A DNA stretch of 64,000 nt from Sphingobacteriaceae bacterium (GTDB taxonomy: Bacteria; Bacteroidota; Bacteroidia; Sphingobacteriales; Sphingobacteriaceae). The stretch lies in NCBI GenBank assembly GCA_947463785.1, contig CANHRG010000005.1, forward strand, positions 58,196 to 122,195, given 5' to 3'. Shown in pieces: positions 61,962 to 64,000 of the stretch (positions are counted from its first letter, which is position 1; each line of letters starts with the position of its first letter). Position numbers and translations under genes: made by a program. The notes beneath the pieces are model-generated. The model saw nothing but the letters and a program-made list of their open reading frames with translations. It did no database searches and was not told where the DNA came from.

Positions 61962-62054
61962 GCATAATCGGGCATAATATTTATTCCATAACGCCATCGC
62001 CGGTTATTAATTTTAATTTCATCGCGTTCTAATCGATCATCGTACTCAAAAGCG

Positions 62055-62062
62055 TAACTTTG
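62055..62062 (+). promoter_or_regulatory. Promoter -7 box (TAACTTTG) of the ATP synthase operon
   Basis: A perfect TAnnTTTG word ends six bases before the ATG at 62069. The predicted mRNA start is within two or three bases of the start codon. No -33 TTG is evident. Confidence 0.5.
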
Positions 62063-62068
62063 TTCCTA

Positions 62069-62314
62069 ATGATCGAGCCAAATAAAACTGGTAATTCTGA
62101 AGAGAAGTCAACTAGGTCTTCGAAAGTCTATGCTCGTTATGCGGGCATCGGTTTCCAAATGGTTGCCGTTATCGGACTTTTTACCTTTATTGGTTATAAA
62201 CTGGATCAAAACCGAAACGCGAAACAGCCGCTCATGACCGCTTTGTTCAGTCTGGCAGGTGTGGGTGTTGCCTTGTATCAAGTCATCAAATCAGTTACTA
62301 AAAATAAGCTTTGA
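62069..62314 (+). CDS. AtpZ/AtpI-family ATP synthase accessory protein
   Basis: The 81-residue product (ATG 62069) has two membrane helices: YAGIGFQMVAVIGLFTFIGYKLD and PLMTALFSLAGVGVALYQVIK. It matches the small AtpZ/putative F0F1-ATPase subunit family encoded first in many ATP synthase operons, and thought to aid assembly of the c-ring or transport divalent cations with AtpI. It heads the operon here. Its TGA stop overlaps the TTG start of the next gene (TTGA at 62311-62314). Confidence 0.85.
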   Translation: MIEPNKTGNSEEKSTRSSKVYARYAGIGFQMVAVIGLFTFIGYKLDQNRNAKQPLMTALFSLAGVGVALYQVIKSVTKNKL

Positions 62315-62715
62315 AACTACTTAGATTCTTTTTCCTGTATCTCATTTTTACTTTAGGTGTAGGCCTGATAGCTTATTTTATCGATTTAGGCTATCCGGGT
62401 CAGGGCTTGCTGATACCTAAATTTTGGGTCATTTTTGGAGCCATAGCCGTATTGACTTTGCTAGCCTATATTTTTTCCTGGATGGGCATTCGCAGAGGCG
62501 GCGAATTCTCCATTGTAGCCATGATGGGCAGCATTTTGGTCAAGCTGCTTTTTTGTATGGTTTTGGTGCTGGTTTATCTACTTAAATTTAGGGTAAATGA
62601 CCTCATCTTTGCTACCAATTTTATTTCTCTATATTTCTTGTTTACAGCCTTTGAAGTTTATGCTTTGTTGTGTAACTTGCGCCACCAAAATAAAAACCTA
62701 AAAAACAGCTTTTGA
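62311..62715 (+). CDS. Membrane protein in the AtpI position, unknown function
   Basis: The 134-residue product has four hydrophobic segments: FFFLYLIFTLGVGLIAYFID, KFWVIFGAIAVLTLLAYIFSWMG, GSILVKLLFCMVLVLVYLL and TNFISLYFLFTAFEVYALLCNL. It resembles the poorly conserved small membrane proteins found between atpZ and atpB in Bacteroidota, in the place of AtpI. The start is TTG inside the upstream TGA; no ATG lies in the first 70 residues except within a helix. The stop overlaps the atpB ATG (TGATG). Function is inferred only from position. Confidence 0.75.
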   Translation: MKLLRFFFLYLIFTLGVGLIAYFIDLGYPGQGLLIPKFWVIFGAIAVLTLLAYIFSWMGIRRGGEFSIVAMMGSILVKLLFCMVLVLVYLLKFRVNDLIFATNFISLYFLFTAFEVYALLCNLRHQNKNLKNSF

Positions 62716-63881
62716 TGGATTTTAGCCGCATCTTCAAGTTAAACACAATCGGGATTTTTGCACTTGTTGCAGTTTTTTTCAGCTTAACTAGTTTGTCGGC
62801 TATGGCCAATGCGGAAACCGATACTGCCAAAGCAGTTACTAGTCCTGCCAAACAAGAGGCCGCACACGAAGCTGAAGCCAAGGATAAACCCTTCGATACA
62901 GGCGCTTTTATTTTACATCACATTGCCGATGCTCACGATTTCCATTTTTGGGGCGAAGGCGAACATAGTGTAGGCTTGCCTTTACCGGTAATCTTATGGA
63001 CAGACAATGGTTTGGTGACTTTTATGTCATCTGCTTTTCATCACGATGATGAAGGTAAACATGTAGTAGAAGCCAATGGTCAGCGTTTTGTGAAATTGCA
63101 TGAGAAAATTTACTACGCATCTGCACAGCCAAATGAGCATGGTGCATTTGTAGAAGTGAATGAGAAGCACGAGGCTAAAAATGCTAAACCGATAGATCTA
63201 TCAATCACCAAGAACGTATTTTCCTTACTGGTTTCGGTTACCGTCTTGTTGATTGTATTCATCAGCGTGGGCCGTGCCTACAAGAAACGTGAAGGGAAAT
63301 CGCCGAAAGGGTTCCAGTCGTTAATTGAGCCGGTAATTCTGTTTGTACGTGACGATATTGCTAAACCTAACTTGGGTTACAAATACGAGAAATTCATGCC
63401 GTACTTATTGAGCGTGTTCTTCTTTATCTGGTTCAATAATTTATTGGGTTTGGTGCCTTTCTTCCCAGGAGGGGCCAACGTTACCGGAAATATTGCGGTA
63501 ACCATGGTTTTGGCATTGTGTACGTTTTTAATCACCACCTTTAGTGGAAATAAATATTACTGGAAGCACATTTTTATGCCTCCTGTGCCATGGTGGATGT
63601 ACCCGGTAATGGTACCAGTAGAGATCGTGGGTATTTTTACCAAGCCTATTGCTTTGATGATTCGTTTGTTTGCGAACATTACGGCAGGACACATCCTCAT
63701 GTTATCGTTAATCTGCTTGATTTTTATTTTTAAAAATCTGGCGATTGCCCCCATTGCGGTTCCGTTTGCGGTTTTTATCAGCTTAATTGAATTGCTGGTG
63801 GCATTTATCCAGGCGTTCATCTTTACCATTCTGTCGGCATTGTTCATCGGAATGGCCATTGAGGAGCACCACGATCATTAA
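62715..63881 (+). CDS. atpB: ATP synthase F0 subunit a
   Basis: Subunit a forms the proton half-channels against the c-ring. The 388-residue product (ATG 62715) has an N-terminal signal-like helix (IFALVAVFFSLTSLSAMANAE), a long His/Glu/Ala-rich periplasmic stretch of about 130 residues, and then five to six helices. The essential Arg is in ALMIRLFANITAGHILMLSL, and EFMPYLLSVFFFIWFNNLLGLVPF-type wording (here KFMPYLL) is typical. The extended N-terminus is common in Bacteroidota. It starts within the previous stop and is followed 38 bases later by atpE. Confidence 0.94.
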   Translation: MDFSRIFKLNTIGIFALVAVFFSLTSLSAMANAETDTAKAVTSPAKQEAAHEAEAKDKPFDTGAFILHHIADAHDFHFWGEGEHSVGLPLPVILWTDNGLVTFMSSAFHHDDEGKHVVEANGQRFVKLHEKIYYASAQPNEHGAFVEVNEKHEAKNAKPIDLSITKNVFSLLVSVTVLLIVFISVGRAYKKREGKSPKGFQSLIEPVILFVRDDIAKPNLGYKYEKFMPYLLSVFFFIWFNNLLGLVPFFPGGANVTGNIAVTMVLALCTFLITTFSGNKYYWKHIFMPPVPWWMYPVMVPVEIVGIFTKPIALMIRLFANITAGHILMLSLICLIFIFKNLAIAPIAVPFAVFISLIELLVAFIQAFIFTILSALFIGMAIEEHHDH

Positions 63882-63919
63882 TTATGCAATTTTTTGTTTC
63901 ACTTAAATAATCAATCAAA

Positions 63920-64000
63920 ATGGTAGGAAGTATCGCTGCAATTGGTGCAGGTTTAGCCGCAATCGGTGCCGGATTAGGTATCGGACGTATCGGTGGTTCA
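63920..64000 (+). CDS. atpE: ATP synthase F0 subunit c, 5' fragment
   Basis: The window ends in this gene. The 27 visible codons begin MVGSIAAIGAGLAAIGAGLG and continue IGRIGGS, the glycine-rich first helix of the c-subunit. The proton-carrying Glu lies in the second helix outside the window. Position directly after atpB is as expected. Confidence 0.93.
   Translation, partial: MVGSIAAIGAGLAAIGAGLGIGRIGGS

Noticed and set aside
62060..62068. TTG at 62060 as the start of the atpZ-like gene
   Set aside because: The TTG falls inside the -7 box TAACTTTG. The ATG at 62069 is correctly placed after it.
1..64000. CRISPR arrays, tRNA or rRNA genes, insertion sequences, prophage or defence islands
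   Set aside because: I looked for spaced repeats, cloverleaf or rRNA signatures, transposase and integrase motifs, and defence-type domains, and found none. The window is core genome.

Overview
The window is a gene-dense chromosomal stretch from a Bacteroidota bacterium, most likely a Sphingobacteriaceae-type organism (Pedobacter/Mucilaginibacter-like). This rests on the protein families present: gldKLMN and a PorW/SprE-like protein of the type IX secretion system (T9SS), alternative complex III, DUF4271, DUF4286, DUF4251 and FISUMP proteins, and a T9SS C-terminal sorting domain. It also rests on the Bacteroidota promoter -7 word TAnnTTTG placed directly before many start codons. The genus is inferred. 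I saw no tRNA, rRNA, CRISPR array, insertion sequence or prophage, and no gene-free stretch longer than about 300 bases.

Layout. 1-5902 (+): the 3' end of secA, an M20 amidohydrolase, a secreted unknown, dnaG, a YraN-type nuclease and a glutamine cyclotransferase lipoprotein. 5905-13972: mixed-strand genes, including a FISUMP lipoprotein, pgi, prfB with its programmed +1 frameshift, a SirB1-like protein, a methyltransferase-family remnant without its SAM core, a BamA-like outer membrane protein and a deoxyhypusine-synthase-family enzyme. 14111-30886 (+): a long respiratory gene cluster. A candidate Fur/PerR-type box and a promoter precede actABCDEF (alternative complex III, quinol to cytochrome c). 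These are followed by coxB, coxA, ctaA, ctaB, two subunit III genes, a subunit IV gene, an SCO copper chaperone, a DUF420 protein and a small Cys-containing protein. The set encodes a complete quinol-to-oxygen branch with heme A synthesis and copper delivery.

30893-46436: DUF2461, an OmpA-like lipoprotein, rfbC, DUF4286, an S9 peptidase, an OmpR-type two-component pair, a GH31 alpha-glucosidase, a divergent UbiA-like membrane protein, a membrane metallophosphoesterase, a T9SS cargo protein with RTX-like repeats, an NTF2-like protein, and a PAS kinase with a receiver-only regulator. 46540-50392: an SDR, hemW, DUF4271 and hemD. 50516-55124: gldK, gldL, gldM and gldN, the T9SS/gliding core. 55155-61932 (-): sprE/porW-like, a class A penicillin-binding protein and uvrC. 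62069-64000 (+): the start of the ATP synthase operon (atpZ-like, atpI-like position, atpB, 5' end of atpE).

The main themes are aerobic energy conservation (ACIII, aa3-type oxidase, F-type ATP synthase) and T9SS (core genes, one accessory protein and one cargo). The most unusual observations are: predicted leaderless transcription at several genes; an inverted repeat that brackets the metallophosphoesterase promoter; a metalloregulator-like box before the ACIII operon; the methyltransferase remnant without its SAM core; an RTX-like repeat protein carrying a T9SS signal; and a SprE/PorW homologue without a lipobox, probably started at TTG.
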